Positions 17,422-28,426 of a DNA stretch of 64,000 nt are shown one piece after another. Source of the DNA: Streptomyces goshikiensis. GTDB taxonomy: Bacteria; Actinomycetota; Actinomycetes; Streptomycetales; Streptomycetaceae. Within the stretch, counting starts at the first letter, position 1, and each line of letters starts with the position of its first letter. The stretch lies in the NCBI RefSeq assembly GCF_014650555.1, contig NZ_BMVE01000002.1, positions 248,001-312,000 of the forward strand. Reading direction: 5' to 3'. Under the pieces are notes generated by a model. That model was not told the DNA's origin. It saw only the letters and a list, made by a program, of their open reading frames with translations, and did not search any database. Both the position numbers and the translations under genes were made by a program.

Positions 17422-18096
17422 CTACTTGTCGCAGGCGATGCCGTCCTTGTCGCGGTCCAGGGCGTCGCGGTAGCCGGGCTGGCCGCGCCGGATGGGGGCC
17501 TTGCCGGCGGCCTTCGCCGCGTCGCAGTTCTTGAAGAAGACGGGCTCGTCGTTGGCCGGGGGCGGCGTCTGGGGCTTCTTGGGCTTCGGCGGGACCGGGG
17601 TGGAGACCGGAACCGCGGTCCGGGCCGGGGTCGGCGACGCGGCCGGCACCGGGGCCTTGGAGGCCTGCCGGGCGGCGCCGGCCCGCTCCGGGCAGTCCGT
17701 ACCGGGCGCGACGAGCGACAGCTCGACGGCGGTCGCGGGGGTGACGGGGCTGTCGGCCGCCGGGGTCTGGAAACACACCGTCCACGCGGTGGGGTCGGTG
17801 GGCAGCGTGACATCGCGGTACGCGCTCGCCAGCTCGACGGGTGCGCTCGTCACCTTCTTGACGAGGACGGTGGCGTCGAGCAGCCGCTCCCCGACCAGCT
17901 TCGGCATCACGGCCTGCGAGGCGGAAGCGGACGCCGACGCCGACGCGTCGGTCGAGGGTGATGCGGAGGCGGCGGCGCCGCTGCCCTTGCCCTTGGCCGA
18001 GTCGGCCTTCGTGGCGCCGGTGTCCTCACACCCGGCGCCGAGCAGGACGACGGCGCCTATGACGCCGGCCACGGCGAATCCCCGACGGTGGAACAT
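17422..18096 (-). CDS. Lipoprotein with PASTA-like segment and C-terminal Excalibur calcium-binding domain
   Basis: A 224-residue lipoprotein with a signal peptide and lipobox LLGAGC. Next come a Ser/Ala-rich linker and a region starting MPKLVGERLLDATVLVKKV that looks like a degenerate PASTA repeat. A Pro/Thr-rich stretch leads to a C-terminal Excalibur domain (FFKNCDAAKAAGKAPIRRGQ, ending DRDKDGIACDK). The DxDxDG loop is a calcium-binding motif. Such proteins sit at the cell surface, often with nucleases or wall enzymes, but no enzyme domain is present. Confidence 0.8.
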   Translation of the reverse strand: MFHRRGFAVAGVIGAVVLLGAGCEDTGATKADSAKGKGSGAAASASPSTDASASASASASQAVMPKLVGERLLDATVLVKKVTSAPVELASAYRDVTLPTDPTAWTVCFQTPAADSPVTPATAVELSLVAPGTDCPERAGAARQASKAPVPAASPTPARTAVPVSTPVPPKPKKPQTPPPANDEPVFFKNCDAAKAAGKAPIRRGQPGYRDALDRDKDGIACDK

Positions 18097-18177
18097 GGAA
18101 ACAACCCCCCAAGAGCAGCACTGCGCACAGCCGCCGCAGCATATGCCCCCGGCCGCCCGCGCGCCCCGGAAATCGGG

Positions 18178-18666
18178 TTATCGCTCCAGGTAGGAAACCG
18201 TGCCCGCCCGCCGGGCGGCGTCGATCTCCCGGAGCCGGTCGAAGCCGGCGGGCGCCATGATCGCCCGCCACTCCTCCAGGGAGCGGACCTGGACCTCGGT
18301 GTGCTCGGCGGGGTCCAGGACGAAGGCGGCGATCTGGTCGTCGGTGAGGGCGCCGCCGTCGAAGATGAAGCCGATGTGGTTGGCGGGCCAGGCCTCGCCC
18401 CGGTGCCGGATGAAGTGCGTGCCGAGCAGCCTCGGTTCGCCCTCGAAGGCCATGCCGGTCTCCTCCCGGCACTCGCGGACCGCGCACTCCCAGGGGCTCT
18501 CGCCGGGGTCCATGTTCCCGCCGGGCCACTGCCAGGTCTCGACCGCGCGGGTGGCCCGCAGCTGCACGGGCCGTCCGGCGGTGTCCGTGAAGTACAGGCA
18601 GGCGTAACTGGTCGCCTGGGCAATGGTCTTGATGTACTCCCCGGGCGGGAGCCAGGTACCGGTCAT
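18178..18666 (-). CDS. NUDIX hydrolase
   Basis: A 162-residue NUDIX protein. The NUDIX box spans residues ~50-72 and reads GGNMDPGESPWECAVRECRE followed by ETG, matching Gx5Ex7REUxEExGU with its metal-binding glutamates. The fold hydrolyses nucleoside diphosphates linked to another group, but substrate choice is not predictable here. It ends 10 bp from the start of the neighbouring hydrolase region and both run on the minus strand. Confidence 0.9.
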   Translation of the reverse strand: MTGTWLPPGEYIKTIAQATSYACLYFTDTAGRPVQLRATRAVETWQWPGGNMDPGESPWECAVRECREETGMAFEGEPRLLGTHFIRHRGEAWPANHIGFIFDGGALTDDQIAAFVLDPAEHTEVQVRSLEEWRAIMAPAGFDRLREIDAARRAGTVSYLER

Positions 18667-18675
18667 GCCCGGACG

Positions 18676-19494
18676 CTACCCCTGGGGCCGGCCGCCCAGT
18701 CGCTCGCGGAGGAAGGCCGTCACGTCCTCGCGGGCCCGCAGCGCGCGATGGCCCGCGGTCTCACGGACCTCCAGGGTCAGCACCGAGTGGGCGAGCCGGC
18801 CGAACCCGTCGGGGTTGCCCGGGCCCGAGTCGAGGCGGATGACCTTGAAGGCGTCGCCGAGCCGGGCCCGCAGGGTGGTGAACCGGTCCTCCGGCGACAG
18901 CGGGTCCCCGCTGAACCGCAGGGCCAGCACGCACAGCCCCTCGTCCCGGGTGCGGTCGACGACCCGGCGCAGCTCGTCCTGCGAGACTCCCGCGTCCGCG
19001 CGCCGGGCCGCGCCGAGGGGGACCGGGACGGAGGGCTGGCTCATCACCGGGGCCAGCACGGCGTCGTCCACGGCGGCGGCCAGGGCGAAACCGCCGGTGA
19101 AGCAGAGGCCGATGACCCCGACCCCGGCGGCGGGGGTCCGGCCGGCGAGGTCGCGGGCGAGCGCCCGCAGGTAGTCGGCGACGGGCCGGCGGGCGTTCGT
19201 CGCGAAGGCCCGGAACTCGGCCGAGACGCAGACGCGCACGCTGACGAGCGCCGTCCGGCCGAGGGTGCCGGGTCGGCCCGGCACCCCGAACAGCGAGGGC
19301 ATCACCACGGTGAACCCCTCGCCCACCAGGTGCTCGCCGAGACCGATCACCTCGGGCGTGATCCCGGGCACCTCGGGCAGCAGCACCACCCCGGGGCCTT
19401 CGCCCTTCTCGTAGCAGTCGTACGAGAGCCCCCCGGCGGCGAACGGCGCCCGGCGCCATCCGTCGAGGGTGGAAACCGGTGCGGTGCCGCTCAT
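18676..19494 (-). CDS. Dienelactone hydrolase family protein
   Basis: A 272-residue alpha/beta hydrolase of the dienelactone-hydrolase type. The nucleophile is a cysteine in GVIGLCFTGGFAL (GxCxGG); an acid is likely in FSGDPLSP and His in TAGHRALR. ATG 19494 was chosen because the in-frame extension upstream is unlike the family; its Shine-Dalgarno is weak. It lies just upstream of, and on the same strand as, the NUDIX gene, with only a few bases between them. The DLH family acts on lactones and esters; the substrate is unknown. Confidence 0.8.
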   Translation of the reverse strand: MSGTAPVSTLDGWRRAPFAAGGLSYDCYEKGEGPGVVLLPEVPGITPEVIGLGEHLVGEGFTVVMPSLFGVPGRPGTLGRTALVSVRVCVSAEFRAFATNARRPVADYLRALARDLAGRTPAAGVGVIGLCFTGGFALAAAVDDAVLAPVMSQPSVPVPLGAARRADAGVSQDELRRVVDRTRDEGLCVLALRFSGDPLSPEDRFTTLRARLGDAFKVIRLDSGPGNPDGFGRLAHSVLTLEVRETAGHRALRAREDVTAFLRERLGGRPQG

Positions 19495-19656
19495 ACGCCC
19501 TGCTTTCGTTCGGCCCCCACACGACGGGGCACTTCCTGCTGGACTCCCAGGTGAACGCCCGCCGCCCATAACGCGCTTGGAGCCCTCGCTGCGGAGATTC
19601 TCCATCGAGCCGACCCCGATGTCGATGCGCGGCAGCAGCCCGCGGCGTACGGGCGA

Positions 19657-20220
19657 TCAGTAGCCCCAGCGCTGCCCCACGCTGTCGTCACGACGGCACT
19701 GGATGGCCCGCCCGTTGGCATCGCGCCCGGACGTACCGATGTCGGCCTTCCGGCAGATCTGCCCGGCCTTGTAGCAGTTGCCCGCGTTGGACCGCGGATA
19801 GCAGTCGGTACTCGCCTTGGTGGGCTGGGCGGCAGGCGCCGTGGTACGGCTGCGCGTGGGAGCCGGCGGAGCGGGCGCGGCCTTGGTCGCGGGCGCGACG
19901 CTCCGCGCCGCAGCCGTAGCCGTCGGCCTCGCCGCGGTGGGGCTCCCACCAGGTCTCGCACTGCCAGCCACCGCCGAAGGCCCACTGCCAGCACCAACGG
20001 TGGCACTGGCACTAGGACTGGCGCTAGCACTCGGACTGGCACTCGGAGTAGCACTGGCACTAGGACTGACACCGACACTGGCACTAGGACTGGCACTCGG
20101 CGTACTGACCGGCGCGGCCGGATCACACGCGGCGAGCGCCAAGACGGCGACGACGACGGTGAGGGCGCCCCGGTAGCTCCGTATCAGGGTCTTCGTCTGG
20201 CTGCCGAGCGGAACGTTCAT
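19657..20220 (-). CDS. Lipoprotein with Ser/Ala/Pro repeat linker and Cys-containing C-terminal domain
   Basis: A 187-residue lipoprotein. Start ATG 20220 has AGGAG upstream. A membrane-exported N-terminus ends in lipobox LAAC (about residue 31). It continues into a SASPSASA-type linker, then Ala/Pro/Thr-rich sequence, and a compact C-terminal domain with three cysteines (DCYPRSNAGNCYKAGQICRK) plus a fourth in IQCRRDD, ending in QRWGY. The C-terminal pattern resembles small actinobacterial surface domains of unknown function. The linker uses AGT and GCT codons heavily, unlike the rest of the window. Confidence 0.72.
   Translation of the reverse strand: MNVPLGSQTKTLIRSYRGALTVVVAVLALAACDPAAPVSTPSASPSASVGVSPSASATPSASPSASASPSASATVGAGSGPSAVAGSARPGGSPTAARPTATAAARSVAPATKAAPAPPAPTRSRTTAPAAQPTKASTDCYPRSNAGNCYKAGQICRKADIGTSGRDANGRAIQCRRDDSVGQRWGY
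20007..20103 (-). repeat. Degenerate Ser-Ala/Ser-Pro coding repeat with unusual AGT codons
   Basis: Units of about 12 bp around the pattern AGTGCCAGTCCT/G recur eight or so times on the minus strand and encode the linker. Serine is written mostly AGT and alanine partly GCT, both rare in the surrounding G/C-ending genes. Confidence 0.75.
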
Positions 20221-20305
20221 CGGGAACTCCTGGGTGGTGAAGGCGCCTTGAACGCCGATCAAGATACCCAGAAGGTTGAAGCCCGTACCAGTGTCCGGAA
20301 GACCC

Positions 20306-20347
20306 CAAAACAAAACGGTGGGGCCGAGTCACACCCGGCCCCACCGT
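20306..20347 (-). terminator. Intrinsic terminator of the XRE-MurA gene
   Basis: On the minus strand a 12-bp stem (20336-20347 with 20315-20326, 9-nt loop) starts 16 nt after the stop codon and is followed at once by TTTTGTTTTG (20315-20306). A hairpin with a T-tract is uncommon in such a GC-rich genome. Confidence 0.85.
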
Positions 20348-20362
20348 CACTGTCGCTCCGGA

Positions 20363-21892
20363 CTAGATGTCGCGGAAGATTTCGATTTGGGCGCCTACCG
20401 AGTTGAGGCGTTCCGCCAGTTCCTCGTAGCCGCGGTTGATGACGTAGACGTTGCGCAGTACCGAGGTGCCCTCCGCCGCCATCATCGCGAGGAGGACGAC
20501 CACCGCCGGGCGCAGGGCCGGGGGGCACATCATTTCCGCCGCGCGCCAGCGGGTCGGGCCCTCGACCAGGACGCGGTGCGGGTCCAGGAGCTGGAGGCGG
20601 CCGCCGAGGCGGTTGAGGTCCGTCAGGTAGATGGCGCGGTTGTCGTACACCCAGTCGTGGATCAGGGTCTGGCCCTGGGCCGTGGCCGCGATCGCCGCGA
20701 AGAAGGGGACGTTGTCGATGTTCAGCCCGGGGAACGGCATCGGGTGGATCTTGTCGATCGGGGCTTCGAGCTTCGACGGGCGGACCGTGAGGTCGACCAG
20801 GCGGGTGCGGCCGTTGTCGGCCACGTACTCCGCCGAGCGGTCGTGGTCGAGGCCCATCTCCTCCAGGACCGCGAGCTCGATCTCCATGAACTCGATCGGG
20901 ACCCGGCGGATCGTCAGCTCCGACTCCGTGACGACCGCGGCGGCGACCAGGCTCATCGCCTCGACCGGGTCCTCGGAGGGGGAGTAGTCCACGTCCACGT
21001 CGATGTTCGGGATGCCGTGGACCGTCAGGGTGGTCGTGCCGATGCCGTCCACGCGCACGCCGAGCGCTTCGAGGAAGAAGCACAGGTCCTGGACCATGTA
21101 GTTGGAGGACGCGTTGCGGATGACGGTCGCGCCGTCGTGCCGGGCGGCGGCCAGCAGCGCGTTCTCGGTGACCGTGTCCCCGCGCTCGGTCAGCACGATC
21201 GGCCGGTCGGGGGCGACCCCGGTCAGGACCTTGGCGTGGTAGATGCCCTCGGTCGCGGTGATGTCCAGGCCGAAGCGGCGCAGGGCGATCATGTGCGGCT
21301 CGATGGTGCGGGTGCCGAGGTCGCAGCCGCCGGCGTACGGCAGGCGGAACTGGTCCATCCGGTGCAGCAGCGGGCCCAGGAACATGATGATGCTCCGGGT
21401 CCGGCGGGCCGCCTCGGCGTCCATGGCGTCCATGTCGAGGCTGGCCGGCGGGACGATCTCCAGGTCGACGCCGTCGTTGATCCAGCGGGTGCGGACGCCG
21501 ATGGAGTTCAGGACTTCGAGGAGGCGGTAGACCTCCTCGATGCGGGCGACCCGGCGCAGGACCGTACGGCCCTTGTTCAGCAGGGACGCGCACAGCAGCG
21601 CCACGCAGGCGTTCTTGCTCGTCTTGACGTCGATGGCGCCGGACAGGCGGCGGCCTCCGACGACCCGCAGGTGCATCGGTCCGGCGTAGCCCAGAGAGAC
21701 GATTTCGCTGTCGAGCGCTTCGCCGATTCGGGCGATCATCTCAAGGCTGATGTTCTGGTTGCCGCGCTCGATCCGGTTCACCGCGCTCTGGCTGGTGCCG
21801 AGCGCGTCCGCGAGCTGACTCTGTGTCCAGCCCCGGTGCTGACGTGCGTCACGGATGAGCTTGCCGATGCGTACGAGGTAGTCGTCTGCCAT
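20363..21892 (-). CDS. XRE helix-turn-helix fused to a MurA/EPSP-synthase-type enolpyruvyl transferase
   Basis: A 509-residue fusion. Residues ~8-62 are an XRE/Cro DNA-binding domain (GWTQSQLADALGTSQSAVNR). Residues ~70-505 are a UDP-GlcNAc 1-carboxyvinyltransferase-like inside-out barrel. Catalytic landmarks are kept: the KTSKNA lysine and asparagine (Lys93, Asn94) and a cysteine in YAGGCDLGTRTIEPH (Cys190), at the place of the MurA Cys115 loop. The S. coelicolor counterpart beside aconitase has the same layout as I recall. It may be a UDP-sugar-sensing repressor, an enzyme that controls its own gene, or both. A palindrome lies directly before the start codon. Confidence 0.88.
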   Translation of the reverse strand: MADDYLVRIGKLIRDARQHRGWTQSQLADALGTSQSAVNRIERGNQNISLEMIARIGEALDSEIVSLGYAGPMHLRVVGGRRLSGAIDVKTSKNACVALLCASLLNKGRTVLRRVARIEEVYRLLEVLNSIGVRTRWINDGVDLEIVPPASLDMDAMDAEAARRTRSIIMFLGPLLHRMDQFRLPYAGGCDLGTRTIEPHMIALRRFGLDITATEGIYHAKVLTGVAPDRPIVLTERGDTVTENALLAAARHDGATVIRNASSNYMVQDLCFFLEALGVRVDGIGTTTLTVHGIPNIDVDVDYSPSEDPVEAMSLVAAAVVTESELTIRRVPIEFMEIELAVLEEMGLDHDRSAEYVADNGRTRLVDLTVRPSKLEAPIDKIHPMPFPGLNIDNVPFFAAIAATAQGQTLIHDWVYDNRAIYLTDLNRLGGRLQLLDPHRVLVEGPTRWRAAEMMCPPALRPAVVVLLAMMAAEGTSVLRNVYVINRGYEELAERLNSVGAQIEIFRDI

Positions 21893-21903
21893 GGGTGCAC
21901 CGT

Positions 21904-21919
21904 ATCTCAGATATGAGAT
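21904..21919. promoter_or_regulatory. Palindrome before the XRE-MurA start, candidate autoregulatory operator
   Basis: ATCTCA and TGAGAT arms are separated by four bases (GATA). The site ends 11 bp upstream of the ATG at 21892, so bound protein would block transcription or translation start. The gene's own HTH domain makes autoregulation the simplest explanation. Confidence 0.55.
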
Positions 21920-22017
21920 GACGCCTGCGTCGGGTGGGGCAAATGGGTGTTACCGACCGTCAGACGCCATCCCAGGCAGTGCCGCCGCGGCGGCGCGTCG
22001 CCGCGCCGCCGCGTCCG

Positions 22018-23958
22018 TCAGTGCTGCTGCGCGCACCCGCACGCGCGGTGCCGTCCGCCGTGCACCGCGCTGTACGAGGCCGGGCGCGGCCCCGCCGCCC
22101 CGCGGGCCACCCGGCCCGCGGCCGCCCGCCCCGCCGCAGAGTCCGCGTCGTGCACCACGCGCCCGCCGACCAGCGTCATCCGTACGCCCGTTCCGCTGAT
22201 GTCGGCCACCGGACAGCGGGTCACATCCCGGTCCAGCAGCACCAGGTCGGCCGCCTTGCCCGCCTCCACCGTGCCCGTCAGGGCCTCCTGGCGCAGCTGC
22301 CACGCCGTCCCGGCCGTGTGCATCCGCAGCACCGAGTCCCGGCTCAGCCCCTCCAGCTCCCGGTACAGCTCGCCCGCACCGAACGCGCCCTGCCGGTCGA
22401 TCGCCGTCCGCAGCTGGTTCCACACCTGGAGCGCGTCCACCGGCCAGTCGGAGCCGCCCGTCAGCCGCGCGCCCGCCTTCTCCAGGCTGCGTGCCGGATA
22501 CATCCACCGGTGCCGCTCCGGGCCGATGTACGGGAGCAGCGCCTCCATCGTCCAGGTGTCCCGCGCCGCCCACTGGAGCTGCATGCAGGCGGCGACGCCG
22601 AGCTGGGCGAAGCGCCGCAGGTCCGCCGGGTCCACGATCTGCAAGTGGGCGACGGCGTTGCGCGGGTCCCGCTGCCCGGTCACCCGACGGGCGTACGCGT
22701 ACCCGTCCAAAGCGGTCCGTACCGCCCGGTCTCCGAGTCCGTGCGCGTGCATCTGCCAGCCGGCCTTGTTGAACGCCGCGCTCAGCCTGCCGTAGTCGGC
22801 CGCCGAGGTGTACAGCTCGCCCCGGTTCGCGGTCGGTCTGCCGTTGCCGTCCAGGTAGGGCTTCAGCAGCGCGGCCGTCTGGGCGGGGTACTCGATGACC
22901 CCGTCCAGGAACACCTTGACCATCCCGAACCGCAGACCCCGTACGCCGTCGAACTCCCGCCGCAGCCCGCGCGCGTACGCCAGCGCGGCCGCCGGGTCGC
23001 GGGTCTGCTCCACATCGAGCCGGATGGCCGGGACGATCCGCTGCGGCAGCTTCCCCGCCGCCGACAGGTCCCGGTAGAGCTCCAGCTCGTGCCGTCCGAC
23101 CAGGGCGTCCATCATCGTGGTGACCCCGGAAGCGGCCGCCAGCTCCAGCACCTTCGCGCAGGCGGCGACGAGTTCGGTCCGCGAGGGCGCCGGGACGTGC
23201 CGCGTCAGCAGGTCCTGCGCGTCGTCCTTCAGCACGCCCGTCGGCTGCCCGGACGCGTCCCTGACGATCTTGCCGCCGACCGGGTCGGGCGTGGCCGCCG
23301 TGATGCCCGCGATCTCCAGGGCCCGCCGGTTCGCCCACAGGTTGTGCCCGTCGCCGCCGACCAGCGCGATCGGCCGCCGCGTCGGCAGCGCGTCCAGCAT
23401 GGAGTGGTGGGGCACCGTCCCGGTCGGCAGGAGGCCGACCGGATTCCAGTCCTCCACCACCAGCCAGCCGTCGGGCTCGGCGCCCGCGCCCCCGGTGTCG
23501 GCGAGGAACCCGGTCAGGATCTCCCGGAGTTGCGCCTGGGTGGTCTCCGCCCCTTCCAGCGAGGGGCGCAGCGACCGGTCCCCGGCGCCCAGCGGGTGTA
23601 CGTGGCCGTCGTGGACACCGCTCATCACGGTGTTCCCGCGCGCGTCGACCACCTCGGTGTCCCGGCCGACGTACCGGCGCAGCGCCGCGTCGCTGCCGGT
23701 GGCCAGGATCTTTCCGTCCCGCCCGACCGCGACCGCCGTGACCGGGGCCCGGCCCGGGAGCCCGGTGAAGACCCGGGCGCCCCGGAACACCAGCGCGGCC
23801 GAGCCGCGCCCGCCGCCAGTGCCGGTGCCGGTGCCCGGGGAGCCGGCGGGCGCCGCCGCCGCGGAGCCCGCCCCCAGCAGGCCCGCCGCACCGGCGGCCC
23901 CGGCCGCCGCCAGAAGTCCCCGCCGGGACAGGGGGAACGGAGAAGAAGAAGAGGTCAT
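22018..23958 (-). CDS. Tat-exported amidohydrolase (amidohydrolase family 3, YtcJ-like)
   Basis: A 646-residue metal-dependent hydrolase. The N-terminus is a twin-arginine signal (LSRRGLLAAAG, then an Ala-rich core), so it is exported folded. The HxH metal motif is in GVHDGHVHPLG and the C-terminal motif GSDWPVDALQVWNQL is typical of the family. Related proteins hydrolyse cyclic amides or N-acyl compounds; no substrate can be given. ATG 23958 has GGAG 5 nt upstream and is preferred to the GTG at 23964. It diverges from a LacI regulator that is its likely controller. Confidence 0.85.
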   Translation of the reverse strand: MTSSSSPFPLSRRGLLAAAGAAGAAGLLGAGSAAAAPAGSPGTGTGTGGGRGSAALVFRGARVFTGLPGRAPVTAVAVGRDGKILATGSDAALRRYVGRDTEVVDARGNTVMSGVHDGHVHPLGAGDRSLRPSLEGAETTQAQLREILTGFLADTGGAGAEPDGWLVVEDWNPVGLLPTGTVPHHSMLDALPTRRPIALVGGDGHNLWANRRALEIAGITAATPDPVGGKIVRDASGQPTGVLKDDAQDLLTRHVPAPSRTELVAACAKVLELAAASGVTTMMDALVGRHELELYRDLSAAGKLPQRIVPAIRLDVEQTRDPAAALAYARGLRREFDGVRGLRFGMVKVFLDGVIEYPAQTAALLKPYLDGNGRPTANRGELYTSAADYGRLSAAFNKAGWQMHAHGLGDRAVRTALDGYAYARRVTGQRDPRNAVAHLQIVDPADLRRFAQLGVAACMQLQWAARDTWTMEALLPYIGPERHRWMYPARSLEKAGARLTGGSDWPVDALQVWNQLRTAIDRQGAFGAGELYRELEGLSRDSVLRMHTAGTAWQLRQEALTGTVEAGKAADLVLLDRDVTRCPVADISGTGVRMTLVGGRVVHDADSAAGRAAAGRVARGAAGPRPASYSAVHGGRHRACGCAQQH

Positions 23959-23997
23959 GGCCACTCCAAACGTCGGTGTGGCGAGGAGACTGTGTGA

Positions 23998-24011
23998 TTA
24001 ACCCCTTAACC
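23998..24011. promoter_or_regulatory. TTAACC direct repeat in the amidohydrolase/lacI divergent region
   Basis: TTAACC occurs twice with two C between (23998-24011). It lies in the 93-bp gap between the divergent genes and is the only repeat seen there. A LacI-type operator is possible but the dyad is weak. Confidence 0.3.
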
Positions 24012-24051
24012 AGAACCCGCCGCCGACGACGGAATCCGTAGGATGTGCCGC

Positions 24052-25062
24052 GTGTCCGGACCGACGATCGCCGACATAGCACGCGCCGCGGAGGTGTCCA
24101 CCGCGACGGTCTCGCACGCCCTCAACGGCACCGGCCGGCTCGCCGAGTCCACCCGCCGCCGGGTCCGGGAGGTCGCGACCGCCCTCGGGTACGGGTCGTA
24201 CCGCACTCCGCGCACCCGCACGCTGGGCCTGGCCGTCACCACCTTCGCCGGGTCCGCCTGGAACTTCGTGGCGGTCTCCTACTTCTCCCAGTGGCTCACC
24301 GCCGCCACCTCCGCCGCGCACGCCCGCGGCTACGCGCTGACCACCCTGCCGGCCGACCGCGGGGCCGGCACCCCCTGGCACACCCTCTCCGTCGACGGGA
24401 TGCTGCTGCTCGACAGCCCGAAGGACGATCCGGTGCTGCGCGCGCTGCGCGCCCGCGGCATCCCCGTCGTCTTCGACGGCCGGCCCGCCGACCCGCGCCC
24501 CGGGGACGTCTGGGTGGACAACGACCACACCGCGACCACCCGCGAGGTGCTCGACCACCTCGCCGGCTCCGGTGCCCGGCGCATCGCCCTGCACGGGGGT
24601 TTCGGGGACGAGCACTACACGTACGCCGTGACGCGGGCGTACGAGGAGTGGTGCGCCGAACGGGGCCGGCCGCCGCTGCTGATCCCCTTCGCGCCGGACG
24701 ACGCCCCCGGCCACGCCTTCGACCGCGCCTTCGGCGACGCCCCCGGCGGGCGCGCTGCCGACGCCGTGTACTGCCTCTACGACCCGGGCGCCCGCCAGGT
24801 CCTGGCCGCCGCGGCGCGGCACGGCCTGCGGGTTCCGGAGGAACTGCTCCTGGTCTGCGCGAGCGAGGACCCGGCCTACGCCCAGGGCGATCCGGCGGTG
24901 AGCACGGTGACGCTGCGGCCCGCGGTGATCGGGGAGAGCGCCGTCGCCGCCCTGGTCGCCCTGCTGGAGTCCCCGCGGGGCGCGCCGCCCGGCGAGCTCA
25001 CCGTCCCGGCCGGACTGACGGTGCGGGCGTCCTCCGGCGGCCTCTTCGGGCACCGCCCGTAA
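24052..25062 (+). CDS. LacI-family transcriptional regulator
   Basis: A 336-residue LacI/GalR protein. The HTH is at the N-terminus (TIADIARAAEVSTATVSHAL), followed by the hinge helix region (LAESTRRRVREVATALGY) and a periplasmic-binding-protein-like effector domain. GTG 24052 places the HTH at the usual position; ATG 24043 is also possible. It diverges from the amidohydrolase gene and probably represses it. The ligand is unknown. Confidence 0.85.
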   Translation: MSGPTIADIARAAEVSTATVSHALNGTGRLAESTRRRVREVATALGYGSYRTPRTRTLGLAVTTFAGSAWNFVAVSYFSQWLTAATSAAHARGYALTTLPADRGAGTPWHTLSVDGMLLLDSPKDDPVLRALRARGIPVVFDGRPADPRPGDVWVDNDHTATTREVLDHLAGSGARRIALHGGFGDEHYTYAVTRAYEEWCAERGRPPLLIPFAPDDAPGHAFDRAFGDAPGGRAADAVYCLYDPGARQVLAAAARHGLRVPEELLLVCASEDPAYAQGDPAVSTVTLRPAVIGESAVAALVALLESPRGAPPGELTVPAGLTVRASSGGLFGHRP

Positions 25063-25214
25063 CGCCGCTGCCCCCGGTCACGGCCGGGCGCGGCGGTCTG
25101 TGCGAGGGTGCGCCCGGCCGCCCCCGTGCGATCACCGGCGTGGCCGGGTTCACTGGGGGTTCACGAGAGCAGGACCATGCCGTGCATGACCCAGGCGCGG
25201 CCATGCACTAGAGT

Positions 25215-25232
25215 TATCTCGACATCGAGATA
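25215..25232. promoter_or_regulatory. Palindromic operator upstream of aconitase
   Basis: TATCTCGA and TCGAGATA form perfect 8-bp arms around CA, about 136 bp before the aconitase start codon. Such dyads are typical of MarR-type sites. In S. coelicolor the MarR-family TamR has been reported to act at the sacA promoter; I cannot confirm its exact consensus here. The 305-bp gap 25063-25367 holds this site, the iron-box-like site and a -10-like TATACG (25333-25338), and no gene. Confidence 0.55.
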
Positions 25233-25276
25233 TCTGCCGAAGGCGTACCGCAGCCGCCCCTGCTGGTAAGGATTGC

Positions 25277-28082
<2,806 letters not shown>

Positions 28083-28092
28083 GGGCGCGCCA

Positions 28093-28119
28093 GGCGGAGC
28101 CGAATCATTCGGCTCCGCC
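28093..28119. terminator. Terminator hairpin 1 after aconitase
   Basis: Perfect 13-bp complementary arms (28093-28105 and 28107-28119) begin 11 bp after the stop codon. The strand continues CCGCTTTT, a short T-tract. Confidence 0.85.
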
Positions 28120-28136
28120 CCGCTTTTCGGCACCAT

Positions 28137-28169
28137 AGGGCCGTACCCCCAACAAGGGGGTACGGCCCT
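28137..28169. terminator. Terminator hairpin 2 after aconitase
   Basis: A second perfect stem of 14 bp (28137-28150 with 28156-28169) and loop AACAA lies 18 bp after the first. Tandem terminators isolate the highly expressed aconitase gene from the ngc operon. Confidence 0.85.
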
Positions 28170-28258
28170 TCCGCTTATCCGGAGCAGCGCTTATCGGCCA
28201 GGCAGGTGACGGTGAGGTCTCAACTCGGAAAAGCCGGGGCAGATACTTGTGCACGATC

Positions 28259-28291
28259 TTGCTCACCCGAGCGGAAGTGGACTATACCTGT
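28259..28291 (+). promoter_or_regulatory. ngcE promoter with DasR dre-like element
   Basis: TTGCTC (28259-28264) and TATACC (28283-28288) are spaced by 18 bp. AGTGGACTATACCTGT (28276-28291) covers the -10 box and matches 13 of 16 positions of the DasR consensus (AGTGGTCTAGACCACT type). DasR is the GlcNAc-responsive GntR repressor of chitin/GlcNAc uptake genes. Position and target gene fit repression of chitobiose uptake. Confidence 0.6.
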
Positions 28292-28426
28292 GGCCGTCCG
28301 GACCGCCGCGACACCAGCGGTCCCGGACCGGGGGACGGCGGGGACCTGCGGTGATGCCCGCATGCACGGCAACTGCCGGGTATGTCCTGCCTCCTTCACA
28401 CTCCTGACGAAGGCGAGGACTTGAGC

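Noticed and set aside
20007..20103. Possible CRISPR-like repeat array
   Set aside because: Units are about 12 bp, degenerate and in frame in a lipoprotein gene; there are no spacers.
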